Origin: Primula veris
Lineage: Eukaryota; Streptophyta; Magnoliopsida; Ericales; Primulaceae
Direction: 5' to 3'
Assembly: GCA_963682055.1 (NCBI GenBank)
Contig: OY821750.1
Span: forward strand, 3,846,501 to 3,910,500
Length of the DNA: 64,000 nt
Shown: one piece after another, positions 1 to 13,600 of the stretch
How the letters are laid out: each line of letters opens with the position of its first letter
Numbering within the stretch: position 1 is the stretch's first letter
Position numbers and translations under genes: made by a program
Notes under the pieces: generated by a model
What the model saw: only the letters and a program-made list of their open reading frames with translations
The model's database searches: none
Told to the model about the DNA's origin: nothing

Positions 1-1107
1 ATTTTATTTTCGTTTGGTGGACTTTACCATTTATGTTTTTGGGAGTCTTTTATATTTATTTTAGGGATTGCAGTACCAAGTGTTAAGGCGGAGCTGTGTC
101 AGCTTACGGTGAAATCCCGGAAACTTGCGCAAGGATTAGGTATATCGGTACCATAGGGTTAGTCCCCTTAAAGCCGGCCCCATATCTTTTGGTCACATGT
201 TAGTGTCAGAATATGGGTGAGGGAACCATTGCACTTTGGGTCCTAGAGCAGAGTGGCTCTAAAAGTGGGTACATGTGAGGCAATCCCGACTTTGTGTTTC
301 GTTGAGTCTTGTTTTATTTTGTTTTGTTTTGTTTTATTTTATTTTATTATTAATTCAGTTGATCTTGATTATATGTTCATTTACTTGTGTTGCGAGTTAT
401 ATTTGTTGATGTGTTTTTCGTGCACTTGCCTTTGTCATTATTTGCCAAGATATCATATTTGCCATGTTAGGATTGTGTGTGCGTGCTTAGTAGCACGCGC
501 CGTTTTTAAAGTGAGATTGTTTTCTTACCTCCTTTCTTTGTTTTCTGTACATTTTGTTCATGATCGATGTACAGGTGTTGATGTAGACTGTGGCGAAGTT
601 TAGAATGCTTGCATGGGGCTCATTATCATATTACACGTGATCGTGCGCACGTCAGACTTGTTTTTATTCATTTTGGTATTACCTCATTTTGAGCCTTGTG
701 GACCTATTAGGCGTTTAATGCAAGTTTATTTTAGATTACGCTATTTTATAGAATGTCAGCTGGGTTGGATTTGATTTTGGATTATTTGGTAATCGCGTTG
801 CGATTTTGTTATATATTGTTTCAGACAGGTCTAATTTATTGGAAACAAGTAGATACGCGAAGCTCATGCCGAAATTTTCTAAAAACGTATTGTCTTGTTT
901 GTGTTGTCACATTTGAACACCGTTGGCTACCCTTAGGCCAATTTAGTGAATCAAATGTGATTATCGGCATGGCCTGAAGTATTTATTTGGTTCTATTGAT
1001 TAGCATATTATCGAATGACTTTCTGCATGTTTCGTTATTTTAACTTTTTCCTTTTTATTTTAATTTACATTCACGACCCGGGTTTATCCAAAATCCGGGG
1101 CGTGACA
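1..1107 (+). repeat. 5' LTR of the Gypsy element, cut by the window start
   Basis: Matches 6020-7126 of the 3' LTR with five substitutions seen by eye: near 112, near 156, two near 422-438, and near 1072. About 1021 bases of this LTR lie to the left of the window. It ends at the CA of GTGACA (1106-1107). Open frames inside it (for example 253-603) recur in the other LTR and are not genes. Confidence 0.9.
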
Positions 1108-1110
1108 GCT

Positions 1111-1122
1111 TGGTATCAGAGC
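1111..1122 (+). other. Primer-binding site (tRNA-iMet)
   Basis: TGGTATCAGAGC lies three bases after the 5' LTR end. This is the standard plant retrotransposon site complementary to the 3' end of initiator tRNA-Met, where minus-strand DNA synthesis begins. Confidence 0.92.
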
Positions 1123-4100
1123 TAACCGGGTTCCGATTACCTTGGTTGCCTGTTGGGTAGGATAGGCACACACGGGAAGGGGTGATACTTGGTGGTGTAA
1201 GACATTTTAAGAAAATCTGCATTTTTCAAAATCCATGTGGTGTATTTGGTTATTTGTTTACATTCAAGTTTGGTTGACTTATAATGTATTGTAAGTTGAT
1301 CCGTTTTAATGGGTGTATATATGGTTCTTGTTAAACGGTTTCGTGTTTGTTGAATGTGAACGGTTTTAGTTGGTGGACATATCCAGTTGTGTGTTACTCG
1401 TGGTGTGATTATATAGAAATATCTGTTATGTGCTACATATATTGATCGAGGATTGTGGTGGTGCCTTCTAACGGATTGTTTTTATGATTGTTAGTGACTG
1501 CAACTAAATTACGATGGGTTAAGAAGGATTGATATTTGTGTAGACAAGTAGGATTTGTAGACGTTTAGTTTGTTTCATGTTTTCGTTGTACTCTGTATGC
1601 CGTGTGTATATGGTATCCTTTTTAAGTGTTATCCATATTGAGCGTGGTGTTAAGTTTGGTAACTTTTTATGTTCTGTCACATTAGTTTTAGATCTTATAG
1701 TTTGTTGGTTGAAGTGTTTGACATGTTATGAGAGGTACATTTGTTTACATATGAAGCGTTTGCGGTTGATTTGGCACGTACAGTGGATTATTCCTCAACA
1801 CTATACGAGTTATATTTTTATTCACTGGAGTACATTTTTTCACTAATAAAATGGTTAATTCATTATATTAATCGTGTTGTCACAAGTATTCTCTAAAGCT
1901 TAGAGTATGGTTTCGCCTTTGATTAACTTAGTTATGTGTAGCATTGCTGTTATTTATGATTTCAGTGTGACGCAAGAGTATTTATTATTTCGGTGTGATG
2001 CAAGGGAGAAATGATAAAATAAATGGTGTTTTAGTAATAATTACTTGCTTGATTTTTATGTCGTGTGACTGTTTATTAGTAATTGAAATGTGATTGGTAT
2101 ACGTAAACTATTTGAAAATATCCTAAAACATGATATTATGTTTAGGATAGGTGTGATGTGAACGGTAGTGTAAAGACTGTTATTTTGATTTTAGCACTTC
2201 TAACTATAACCCCAAATGTTGGTGTAATTCCTTTTATCGTTGCGACTGTGACTATATGCCAAGTGTGCAATTTTTGTTCTGTTTTCAGTTGAATTATATA
2301 GCGTGTGTTTTGGTGTGTAAGTAGTGACGGTTCGTAAGTAATATTAGTGACGATACAATGTGACTATTAAATAAATTTAATAGCCAAAAACCGGTAGGAG
2401 ACGTGTTGAGATTGTATGCCCAATGGTTTATCATTTTATAGTTATTGAATCAAACGAATTTATTCTTAGAGATTCTTGTTAATCTTTGTTTATTTGCGTT
2501 AATCCGGCCAAATTATAGACAAAGTAGGGTGATTCGCCTAATAATTAAGATTATTTATTTATTTATTTATCTTCACTTGTACGTGTATTATGTGCCATTG
2601 AGAAAATAGTTTTCTTTTTAAGTATCTCCTTTTTCGTAGACACCACCTTTATAGGACAACGTGTCAGGTTTATTCCATTGACGTCTAAAAACTCAAAGTG
2701 GCTTACTGTGCGGATTATCAATTATGTTGGGATTATCTTTATGTTTTCTGTGACAAATGGGGTAACATGAGCAAGACATTATAGGTTTGTTGTTGTTGTT
2801 GTTGTTGTAGATTCCGAATCATTAGAGTGTTTGTTTTCTTTGTTATAATATTGTCTGAGTAAAATCTAGCAGTATAGATTGATGTGGAGGTGCAAGATTG
2901 TATAATTTTAGTGTTTATAATTTCATGTGTTTACATATAATTTCCCTGAATTTTATTGCAAAACTTTTATTACATTTACTTCCATTTAGTAAATTTCACT
3001 TGGTGTTATTTTTTTTTTATTTTTTTTTTTTAAAAGCCTGATAGAATTGTGATATGACAATTTATTGTGCACTTTGTGCTCAAGTTGTATTAATTGGAGA
3101 TATATTTGATGTTCTTCTTAATTGTGTATTGGTGGATTGTTTAACTTTTGCTATGTACCTTAGTGTTTGATGTTATGACAATCCATGCCCATTATTTTCT
3201 TAAACATCTTTTTCAGAATAGGATCAAGTTAAGTGTGCTATATATAATATGTAATCTGGAGTCTACTATTTAAGACCGAGTGTAGGAGTTAAGATGATTT
3301 TGGGATTTTATAGACACGACGTCTATGTGAGGACATGGCAAAATGGTGATTAATATACGTTCTAGCTATATATATTGCGTTGTGGGCATATAGCTACAAT
3401 AAGTTGGTGGAGTGTTTAATATAATAACCATATTTTGTGTTCGTGTGAATATATTTATTAAAGTTATAAGTTCATGTACTAACCATCTGGTTCATTCTTA
3501 TCAGTCGCAGTGGTCTTTTTATATATTTTTTTTGTGATGGACCCATGAAACAAGTATGTCTTGATTAAGAAATATGCTTAAGTTTATTTTGTGTAGCTCA
3601 GTGATTTATTCCTAGTAACTCAATCAGTTCTTTCAATATTTATTTATTTTGGTAATTATTAAGAATTTGTGTACCAAAGTTTGGCGTGAGGTGAAGTTAG
3701 TAGCTGTACTGTTGAGTTGATAAAAAGTAATTTTTTTTTTTCTCCTAAATATTGTTGGTACGTTATATCGATCTATATAAATTAATATATTTGTAAGTGG
3801 TTTTGGAAAATAAAAATCGTTTGCGAGTTAGTTAGACGTGATATAATTTTCTTTATTATTACTTTACTTGAGAAAATAAAAGGTGTTGTGAGAATATTCT
3901 TTTAATAATTTTACTGCGTTATATAGTGGTGGATTTTAGGTTCCGGTATGTGGCTAAGTGCATGTGATGTATGTGTATGACAATGTAAGGGATATCCAAA
4001 TAATATGGCAATGAGTTTTTTGTAACACGTATATGTATTTAGATATAGTAATCGGGTGAAAATGGTTGTGATGGTGATCATCTATTACATGCGTGTCCTT

Positions 4101-4998
4101 TTGTACTATGTTGATGAAATGTAAATTGGTATATTTAATTTAATTTTAGTTATCGTATGGGGATCTATTTATACTAATTAATGGCTTATAAAATTAGTTC
4201 TGGTTGAAAAAGAAAATTGACACTTATACATAGTCGTTATCCATATTTGTAAATGGAAAGTTCGTATATCTTTCTTTGTGATTAAATCTTGTGTGTCAAC
4301 TACATTATGCATTTTATTAATTTAAATCGTTTATCATTGAGGTATGTAACTGTTTATGTAGTGAGACCATGCTTTGTTAATGCAATTTAATTGTGAGACT
4401 TGTTTGGGAAGTGTCTGTTTTATATTGATGTTGAGCTAGCAACATGTGAATATAAGTTTTTAATTATTTGTCTGGATGAACCATTCAGTGTGACATATTT
4501 AGAACTGCCGTTTGATATATTATTTGGTTTTCCTACTAGTATTCGTAAACACTAGTGGTCATTTCTGTCTTGAATAGCGTTGTTTGGTGAGTAAATATTC
4601 ATGGGATGATATAGTAGGACTTCTAGTACATGTATGTGATATGATATGATTATCTTATTTTCATCAGTCGGTAGTCGGTGAATATATGTTTATGTGGTTT
4701 TATGGATTTAAATGTAATTTGTCTGGTCAGTAGCATGAATTATGTGATCTTTCTTTTGAGTGTGGTAAAGTAATGTGCGGTGGGTGATCATTCTTTGGTG
4801 GAAATTGTTAACAATCTTTCGCTTAATTTTAAGTTCGCTTTACCTTTCTTTTGCTTTTATATTATTTTGGCTTTATGATTTATTTTACCCTTCAAAGTAG
4901 TTTTGAGGTGTGAGAACATGTATATGGGTTGAACTAGTTTTTGGGCGACAATAGTGTGTGCTAAATTTCGGGACGAAATTTTTTTAAGTTGGGGAGAA
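1123..4998 (+). other. Non-coding internal region of the Gypsy element
   Basis: About 3.9 kb of T- and G-rich sequence with no coding motif on either strand. A short TTG/TTGT run lies near 2790-2810 and oligo-T tracts near 3009-3030 and 3731. The polypurine tract is at 4986-4998 (core GGGGAGAA at 4991-4998), directly before the 3' LTR, where plus-strand synthesis would start. The absence of even decayed pol motifs beside nearly identical LTRs suggests the internal part is a stable non-coding carrier and not a recently mutated coding element. Confidence 0.75.
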
Positions 4999-5191
4999 TG
5001 TAACGACTCGGAAATTTTGGGTATTTATTATTTATTTGTATTATTTTTCTAAAGTGATATTAATGTATTGTGTAATTATATATATGTGAAATAAATAATG
5101 TAGTAATGTCTTATGTAACAATAATATTGGGTTATATTTGTAATTAGTAATAACTATATGGGCTAGACTAGTAATTAAATAAGCTAATATC

Positions 5192-5246
<55 letters not shown>

Positions 5247-7126
5247 ACGTACATACATACACAGCCACACATATATACATATACATATATATATATATAT
5301 ATATATACATATATACATACATAGAACGGAGAGAGAGAGAAGACACGACGGAGGGAGACTGACCGAAGTCAGCGACCTGGCAGCCGACTCCGATGACCGG
5401 CCAGGCTGCGATGGTAGGTGGCGGTTTAGGGTTTTAGGGCAGCGACTTCGGGAGCCGATTACGAGGTCATCGGGTGTCCGTTTTCGACAATCAAATATGT
5501 TTTCTTAGCCTATTTTTCGAGAGCTATCTATCCGTGTAAGCCGTTTCATCTGATTTTAACTTTTATAAAAACCCATTTTTGGGAATATTGGCTATAATCC
5601 GAATTAGGTGTTTTTATATTAATCCGTAGCTCGTTTTAATTACGTTTAGGGACTGTTTAAGGACCGTTATTGGGCTGTCCAGATCTGCTTCTAACTGTTC
5701 GTTGGGCTTTCGACTTGAGTTTGGAGTTTTTTGACAAACGAGCTCTCGTTTGTGTAGGTAAGGGGGAAGAATATGGTTTCGCTTTAAAAGCGGTTTTTAT
5801 GTGTTGTTTGTTGTATGCTAGGCTATGTAAATGGTTGGTTGGTTAGTATGTATTGCATCATGTTATTGTATTGTGTATGTGTAACATGCTTCCATGGTTT
5901 TATTTATGCTAATCATATTGTTTATGGTGATTATGTTATGTATGGCGATTTTACCATTTTTTATTTGAAAAAGAATTGTGAACAAAAATGTGACGGTGGT
6001 GATATAGTGCGTGATATTTATTTTATTTTCGTTTGGTGGACTTTACCATTTATGTTTTTGGGAGTCTTTTATATTTATTTTAGGGATTGCAGTACCAAGT
6101 GTTAAGGCGGAGCTGTGTCAGCTTACGGTGAGATCCCGGAAACTTGCGCAAGGATTAGGTATATCGGTACCATTGGGTTAGTCCCCTTAAAGCCGGCCCC
6201 ATATCTTTTGGTCACATGTTAGTGTCAGAATATGGGTGAGGGAACCATTGCACTTTGGGTCCTAGAGCAGAGTGGCTCTAAAAGTGGGTACATGTGAGGC
6301 AATCCCGACTTTGTGTTTCGTTGAGTCTTGTTTTATTTTGTTTTGTTTTGTTTTATTTTATTTTATTATTAATTCAGTTGATCTTGATTATATGTTCATT
6401 TACTTGTGTTGCGAGTTATATTTGTTGATGTGTTTTTCGTGCAATTGCCTTTGTCAATATTTGCCAAGATATCATATTTGCCATGTTAGGATTGTGTGTG
6501 CGTGCTTAGTAGCACGCGCCGTTTTTAAAGTGAGATTGTTTTCTTACCTCCTTTCTTTGTTTTCTGTACATTTTGTTCATGATCGATGTACAGGTGTTGA
6601 TGTAGACTGTGGCGAAGTTTAGAATGCTTGCATGGGGCTCATTATCATATTACACGTGATCGTGCGCACGTCAGACTTGTTTTTATTCATTTTGGTATTA
6701 CCTCATTTTGAGCCTTGTGGACCTATTAGGCGTTTAATGCAAGTTTATTTTAGATTACGCTATTTTATAGAATGTCAGCTGGGTTGGATTTGATTTTGGA
6801 TTATTTGGTAATCGCGTTGCGATTTTGTTATATATTGTTTCAGACAGGTCTAATTTATTGGAAACAAGTAGATACGCGAAGCTCATGCCGAAATTTTCTA
6901 AAAACGTATTGTCTTGTTTGTGTTGTCACATTTGAACACCGTTGGCTACCCTTAGGCCAATTTAGTGAATCAAATGTGATTATCGGCATGGCCTGAAGTA
7001 TTTATTTGGTTCTATTGATTAGCATATTATCGAATGACTTTCTGCATGTTTCGTTATTTTAACTTTTTCCTTTTTATTTTAATTTACATTTACGACCCGG
7101 GTTTATCCAAAATCCGGGGCGTGACA
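4999..7126 (+). repeat. 3' LTR of the Gypsy element, 2128 bp
   Basis: Starts TGTAACGACTCGG after the purine tract and ends CGGGGCGTGACA. It contains an (AT)n tract at about 5194-5244, a second AT/TACA tract at about 5250-5320, and a purine-rich AGAGAG stretch near 5330 followed by GC-richer sequence that could be the transcribed leader. The base run after it, CTAAG (7127-7131), is the expected 5-bp target duplication, but the left partner is outside the window. Confidence 0.9.
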
Positions 7127-8144
7127 CTAAGTACTTTGGACAGAATTTTTGATTTTCACAATCGAACTCACTGTCACTTTTACTGTATTTGTAATTCAGT
7201 TTGTGAATGAAATCAGTTGGCTCTATTTAAAATATTTTTCAACTGTCAGATTTTAAACTGTCGAGACTATCTTTGTCTGTGGAAACCAATTTATAATGCG
7301 CGTCATAGTAATCGGAAGGATACAGGTAGGGAACTAAGCATGACGTTACTTTAGGGCTGATCGAGGGTTGATTCCAGCTCTCCTAGATAGATGGCGTTAT
7401 GAGACCCACGTATTTCATTTTTCAGCTGGTAAGCTTAGAATTACCCTGTAGTATGTAGAGATGTTATGTGTTCTCTGGGTCACAGTTTAGGTCGGATTCG
7501 GTAGAGCGGTGAAAATATCGTAAGGAGAAGAAGTGTAAAAGGAATGAAATTCTCCGCTCACAAGGAATGTAAGGAGAAGTGTAAAGAAGTGAAAATATCG
7601 TTACTCGTGCTGTCGTGCACCTGATGGCAGTCATTCAGATCCTCTCCCGAGTCCTGACAGTTGATTTATTATTTCCGGTGACGATAACACATCATGCATT
7701 ACTCACAATTTGTTGAAAAAGAAGGAAAAAAAAATTATATCCCTTTCTCTACTATCACATCTCCTGTATGCTGAAGGAGCTAAAATTATTACTATTGTTT
7801 TCAAATGACAGTAACATCAAAAGACAGAAATATAACTACAAAAAGGTTCTCTTTTTCTTTTGGGATTCTCAACTTATAAAGCATGTAACTGAGAGGAGAA
7901 GAGCAATGGATAAACAATTTATTTGGTACTAACTACTCTTTAATAATTTTATGTTCAATATATATGAACAAAGCCACATTCAAAACAAGCTAATATAAAC
8001 TCAAATTTGTGAGAAGATCAACTTCCCAACATCAAAGAAAAAAGCACTACCAAATTTAACAGAAAAAGGGGAATTCTCAATTTGTACGTTTTTCATCTAC
8101 CTCAAGGTAGTAAATTAAGATGCAAACTCATGGCATGAAAAAGC
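7127..8144. other. 3' flank of the MYB gene
   Basis: No gene seen. A short imperfect repeat (AAGGAGAAG...GTGTAAA, GTGAAAATATCG) occurs at about 7508-7602. The part next to 8144 should hold the 3' UTR of the MYB gene on the minus strand. Confidence 0.5.
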
Positions 8145-10648
8145 TCATTGCCTCGCCATAGGTGAAGAAGACCCATTGGTGGCTGTTGGCATGAAAAAAG
8201 TACCCGAGGATTGAGAACCAGGGCAACTGGGTGGTGCATAGTAATACGCAGGATGTGGAATATACATCATCTGAAATTGCGGCAATACAGACGGCATAGC
8301 AGCCAATGATTTTTCTCCCGAAAAAAGCTGTCCATGGCTGGGCAATCCCATTCCCATCTGCAACAAAGTAAAATCAAAATATTATGCCACTAAGTAAAAT
8401 ACTAACCCTGTCGCATGAACTTACGTCGTAGTCATACATGTATGCAGGCTTCGTTCGCTTTCAAACTAAATCTTGGTGTTAGAACTTAGAAGTACCATAT
8501 ACAAACTGACAGGAAGAGAAGACACACGTCTACTACTTGTCATTTTCCTGAGGGATTCATTTTAATATCCTAATCTTTCAGCTATGCGTGAGTTAGTGCC
8601 CAATGTTGATATGTTTAGTTTAGTGTACCACTAATGAACAAAATGTAGGCGCAAGTCACAATCTGCTTCAGCTATGCGTGAGTTAGTGCCCAATGTTGAT
8701 ATGTTTAGTTTAGTGTACCACCAATGAACAAAATGTAGGCGCAAGTCACAATCTGCTTCAGCTATGCGTGAGTCAGTGCCCAATGTTTATATGTTTAGTT
8801 TAGTTTAATGTTTATATCTATTTTTTTAGAAGATATTATAAGGCACTACGACACTAGCTACGACATGCAAATCCATGGTTAAAAGTCTAACGGAACGACA
8901 TAGGGCTTTGACAAAAATATGCAAATACTGTACCAATAGTTCTGTATATAAATGTTAAGAAAGCGACAAAAAAAAAGTGGTTGAAATTCTCTTACCATGG
9001 GAATGTATGGCATTTGACTAAAATCAGGAAGCTGGTAAGGGTAGGGGAAAACTGGAGGTGCTGTCAATGGTGTTGCATTAGCTTTAGCAAAATTGCTCTC
9101 CTGAATAAATCCCATGATATAAAATTTTCAGAATATTTGAAGTGCTCAATGTTTTAACGTAAAACGATATACTAAACAGGTGTTCTCAATTACCTGTACT
9201 TCAGCATCGCTATTTAAGTTTAAATTGAAAGCTGGCAAGTTATCGGCCTGCACAAACTGTAGGAAATTGATACATATGTTATTATTCATCTATGTGACGT
9301 TTTATTACTTTTCGAATACAAATAAGCAAAGCATTATTCAAAAGTTTTGCAATAAACTGCATAAACTATATTTATATCCACAAAGTCAACAAAATTTCTA
9401 AAACAGATCTGCATAATTCATAGTCATCAAGTTAAAAGCTTGCAGTAAAACACAGAACTCAATAATCATGCAAAAATCAATACGAGACCCATATTTTTTT
9501 ATAGATGATACGTAACATTTTTTTTTATTAATGATCAAAATATAAGCTTTGCGATGTAATGGTTTCAACAATTAAATAATGGTTCAAGCTTTTGCTATTG
9601 GGAAAATTGAAAAATTAAGCTTTGAAGCACAAAAACCACTTATCAAAGAATACAAAGCGCATTTTTAAAGCCTTTTGAGCTTTTCAGCAAAAAGAAAGAA
9701 AAAACCGTAATATACAACTTTGCCTCTAAATGAAAAACGAGTTTTGAGGCGCTTTGAGGTTAATTTTATGACAGATCAAATCAGAAAGTTCAAATCGTTT
9801 TGTGCAGTAGTTAAAAAATTTACCAGTTTTGCGGTTTCCTCATTTGTAGTATCTGGGGGGTCTGGAGGTGGGATGTTTTTAATTTCTGGTTCGTTGAGAG
9901 CCATGTCAAATAGGCTAAAACGTCGATTTCTTTTGTCGCTTAAATTCAATCTCTTGAAATATTTTTGAGCATGGCTGGCCACCTGAGTTGCGGTCCTTGT
10001 ATGAACGTAATTACGAGAAATACCCTTCCAATCTCCTTTCCCGAGCTTCTCCAGACCATTTAGAAACGACAAATGTTCAGTCTCGGTCCAAGGCACACCT
10101 TAGAAAGTAATAGGCAAAATATGTCAAAAGAAATCATTAGAAAAATTCTCCAGATTGTAATTTGCAACAATATAGGAGGGTAATATTTCTTTGCTTTCAT
10201 TTTGCAACATGTCAGGTTAGCGGTATCACTACAAAAAAAAAAATGGCAGTATGTGCGACTAAAAGAAAGAAATATTATCCTCTCGACTTTTTGCAAAATA
10301 TTTTGCTAAGCTTTACCTAACTGTAAATCCAGAAGATACTAACTTATGGCAGCCCATACACAGAGGATTGACCACAGAAATTTACAAGATCAAGCAAGGT
10401 TTCAATGTATTGAGAATCATGGTAATCTTGGGCTTGACATTCTATTACAGTCGCTTTTTCATGAAAATGGAAGGGAAAGGCAAGGACAAAGAGGAATAAA
10501 AAGTGTAAATTGTGGTGTTTCCTTTATAAAATTACTCTACTTTAGGGCAAACAAGCAGACACAAGATAAAGAAATTTAATAAAATGTACATCTTAGCATC
10601 AAAGATCAATAACACTCCTTTTACAGAGCACTCAAGAGTTTCAGTCTG

Positions 10649-10679
<31 letters not shown>

Positions 10680-13600
10680 TTTTTTACCGCATCGGCCTCT
10701 CTTATTGTTGGCTCCAACAACACCTTTTATTCTCTCACACAACAGATCATTATCAGAAATATGAAAGCCACTAACAAGTTACCCCCTTTCAGGAATAGCC
10801 TCTCTTAATACTTCCAATTCATATAATCCCTATTCAAACAAAAATGCATCAAAAAACAAAAACTCTTTACTCTCCCACTAATCTTATTCGAAAGTTTCCA
10901 ATAATTCCAGCAGAATGTATATTTTTCCATATCAGCTTTCTTCACCGGCAGTCCAAATTCCAAGAAATACTTGCTTTCTGCAGTGTCTTTGGTTAATGGT
11001 TAAATTTAACCAGTGCCCAGCGCGTAATATATATTATATATAAATTTGTCAGCAACTCATCAGAAACATACTTATCTATTCTTTGAAACGGAAATTTATA
11101 CTTTTTGCAAATAAAGCAATCCTTGCTTCTCTTAAAAATTCCCTTTTTTGACTACTTTCACACTTCACTACTCTATACCAAAAATATATTCTTGTTCTTT
11201 CTAAAATCACCAAACACAAGTTTTTCTACATCTATAAAAACAGATTTTGGTATCAATAAGATGTAACCATGGAAACCCAATATAAAACATCTCAGTGTAG
11301 CTAACTTTACTATCTCTAAGACAAACAATAATATAGCATGACTGGAGGAACCTATATACATATTGATCTTAGGAGCAAATTTTTTTCAGTTGTCACTACT
11401 TCAAAATATGATTATAAAACTATTACTTTCTAACATGTACTGGGACTGGGAAGCTGTCATCCCCTAGCATCTTCGCCTAGTTCCTCTCCCAAACATGAGA
11501 TTTTGAAGTATCACAATAATCAAAAGTAAATTTAGAAGGTATCATCAAGCATATGCAATAAAATCACCGCAATCTTGCAACTAAACACAAACAGATAAGA
11601 CCATTTAAAAAAAAGGCAAAATATCTGAGAAATCAGATTTTAGCAAGAACAATAACAAAAAGTCAAAAACCCCTAGCAAGTTGGCTATAACTTTTCAGTT
11701 GGTCAGCCAACTGCAGCGCATGTAACCGCAAAAAAAGTATAAACGGGGTTAAAAGCTACAACTAAACAAGCCTCAGCATTCATATATTAACCTCCTCGGA
11801 AAGTTTAGGCAGTCTCACTTTCTGTAAGACAATTCATCAAACATGGCTTAAGCCTTAAGGCCTGCTACTATTATCGAAATTAAACAAAAATGATACAATG
11901 TCAAACAGAATTGCAATCCAACCATTACAAGTATCAACCCAACTACAAAAATAGGAACCAAAACGTGATGAAAGGATTTCAACAACGATTTTTCCATGTA
12001 TAAACATATATATAGTTGATGATATTGTGCCAATCAAAGTCCCATAAGTGAATGACACATGCTACGTGCACAAAAAGAGGCCAAATTTCTTTAAAATAAA
12101 GGTTATAACTGTTTAATCTAACATTAATATTATGTATCACACCATATTATATCAAATCCTTCTCAACCACTATTGGTGCTACATAGTAGTGGGAAAAAAA
12201 AAAAAACAGGAATCAGGAAGAAAACAATAGAAAATCTGGTCACAATACCTAAACCCTGAGAAAGAAACTAAAATTAACAGTTTTCTTGGAGGCAGTGATA
12301 TTTGGTAAAAAAAGATTAAACTATTTCAACGTTCTTAGCTAAAAAAAATTCTGGATTGCTATCACTGCTCCAAACGCGGTAGACAAATTGTTCACAATTA
12401 CAATAATATTAAATAAATAAAACAAAAAACAAACTAGACGTGTAAACAAATAAAACCAGTTAACTTATCCTAAGAAAGATCAAATTATCCAAGATCACAA
12501 TAAAAAAATATTAAAATAATCTGAGTTAATTTTCTAAACCATGACATATAATCCTGCGTTAAAAAAATCAAATTGTTCACAATTACAATAACATAAAATA
12601 AAAAAGGACATACTCTACTGCAAACTAGACATGCAACAAATACATACAAGCCAACATACCCCCAAAAAGACATCAAACAATTCACAATCACAATTTTAAA
12701 TAATAATAATAACTTTTTTCTTATCAACTCACCTGGGAACTATGATCAGATAAATAGCATAAAGTCCTGCATCATTAAAGATCATATTGTTCACAGTAAA
12801 AATATCAAAAAAGTCATACTACAAAGTAGACATGCAATGCAACACATAAAACCAGCCAACATATCCCAAAAGACATTTCATAATCACAATTGAAAAAAAC
12901 TAAAATAGCAAAAAAATATAAATTACCCTTTTCCTTAACATAACATAAATAAAGAAGTCAACATATCCTAAAAAACCTCAAAAATTCACAATCACACTAA
13001 AAAAAACATACTAACAACTTTTTTTGTTAACCTTTTTTTCTTGTCACCAGACCTGGGAAAATGATCAGATAAAATAAACCTCATCAACATTATATAAACA
13101 AGCCGTCATAGCCCAGAATATTATTAAAAAATCCACAATCACACTTAAAGAAACCCATAATAACAAAAAAGATTTATATCTTTTTTCTTATCACCAGACC
13201 TAGGAATATGATCAGATTCCTGATCATCTTTATCAGTATTAAAATAACATTAAAAAAAAGGCATACAACAAACTAGACATGCAACATATGTAAACAAGCC
13301 AACATACATAGCCCAAATAAAAACATCAAACAATAATAACAGAATAAAAAAAAAAAGATTTATACCTTTTTTCTTATCACCAGACCTGGGAATATAATAA
13401 GATAAATAACCATCAACATTATCATGATCATCTTTATCAAAATTAAAAAAAAAAAAAAAAAAAAAAAAGGCATACTACAAACTAAACATGCAACATATAA
13501 CAACAAGCCAACATAAACCAAAAAAAACATCAAAAAACCAAAAAAAATAGATGAATACCTTTTTTCTTATCACAAGACCTAGGAATATGATCAGATAAAT

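Larger units (their letters stand above)
1..7126 (+). mobile_element. Non-autonomous Ty3/Gypsy-type LTR retrotransposon, 5' end outside window
   Basis: Positions 1-1107 are repeated almost exactly at 6020-7126, a constant offset of 6019 with no net indel; I count five substitutions. The first copy ends in GTGACA and is followed at once by a tRNA-Met primer-binding site. The second copy starts with TG after a purine tract. This is the layout of an LTR element read on the plus strand. The internal part (1108-4998) has no reading frame above about 90 codons and no gag, protease, integrase or RT motif, so the element must depend on proteins from elsewhere, like LARD-type elements. The LTR end words (TGTAACGACTCGG and CGGGGCGTGACA) and the sequence GGGACGAAATT before the purine tract recall Gypsy chromoviruses of the Tekay/Del type; that placement is inference. 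Confidence 0.88.

Noticed and set aside
253..603. 116-codon open frame, repeated at 6272-6622
   Set aside because: Lies in the LTR of the Gypsy element, appears in both LTRs, and is low-complexity hydrophobic sequence with no domain.
753..977. 74-codon open frame, repeated at 6772-6996
   Set aside because: Also duplicated only because it is LTR sequence; no recognised domain.
1109..1122. tRNA-like word TGGTATCAGAGC (also at the Copia elements)
   Set aside because: It is a primer-binding site complementary to tRNA-Met, not a tRNA gene; no cloverleaf surrounds it.
10346..10808. Plus-strand frames in MYB intron 1
   Set aside because: No domain; one crosses the GT microsatellite. Intron sequence on the opposite strand.
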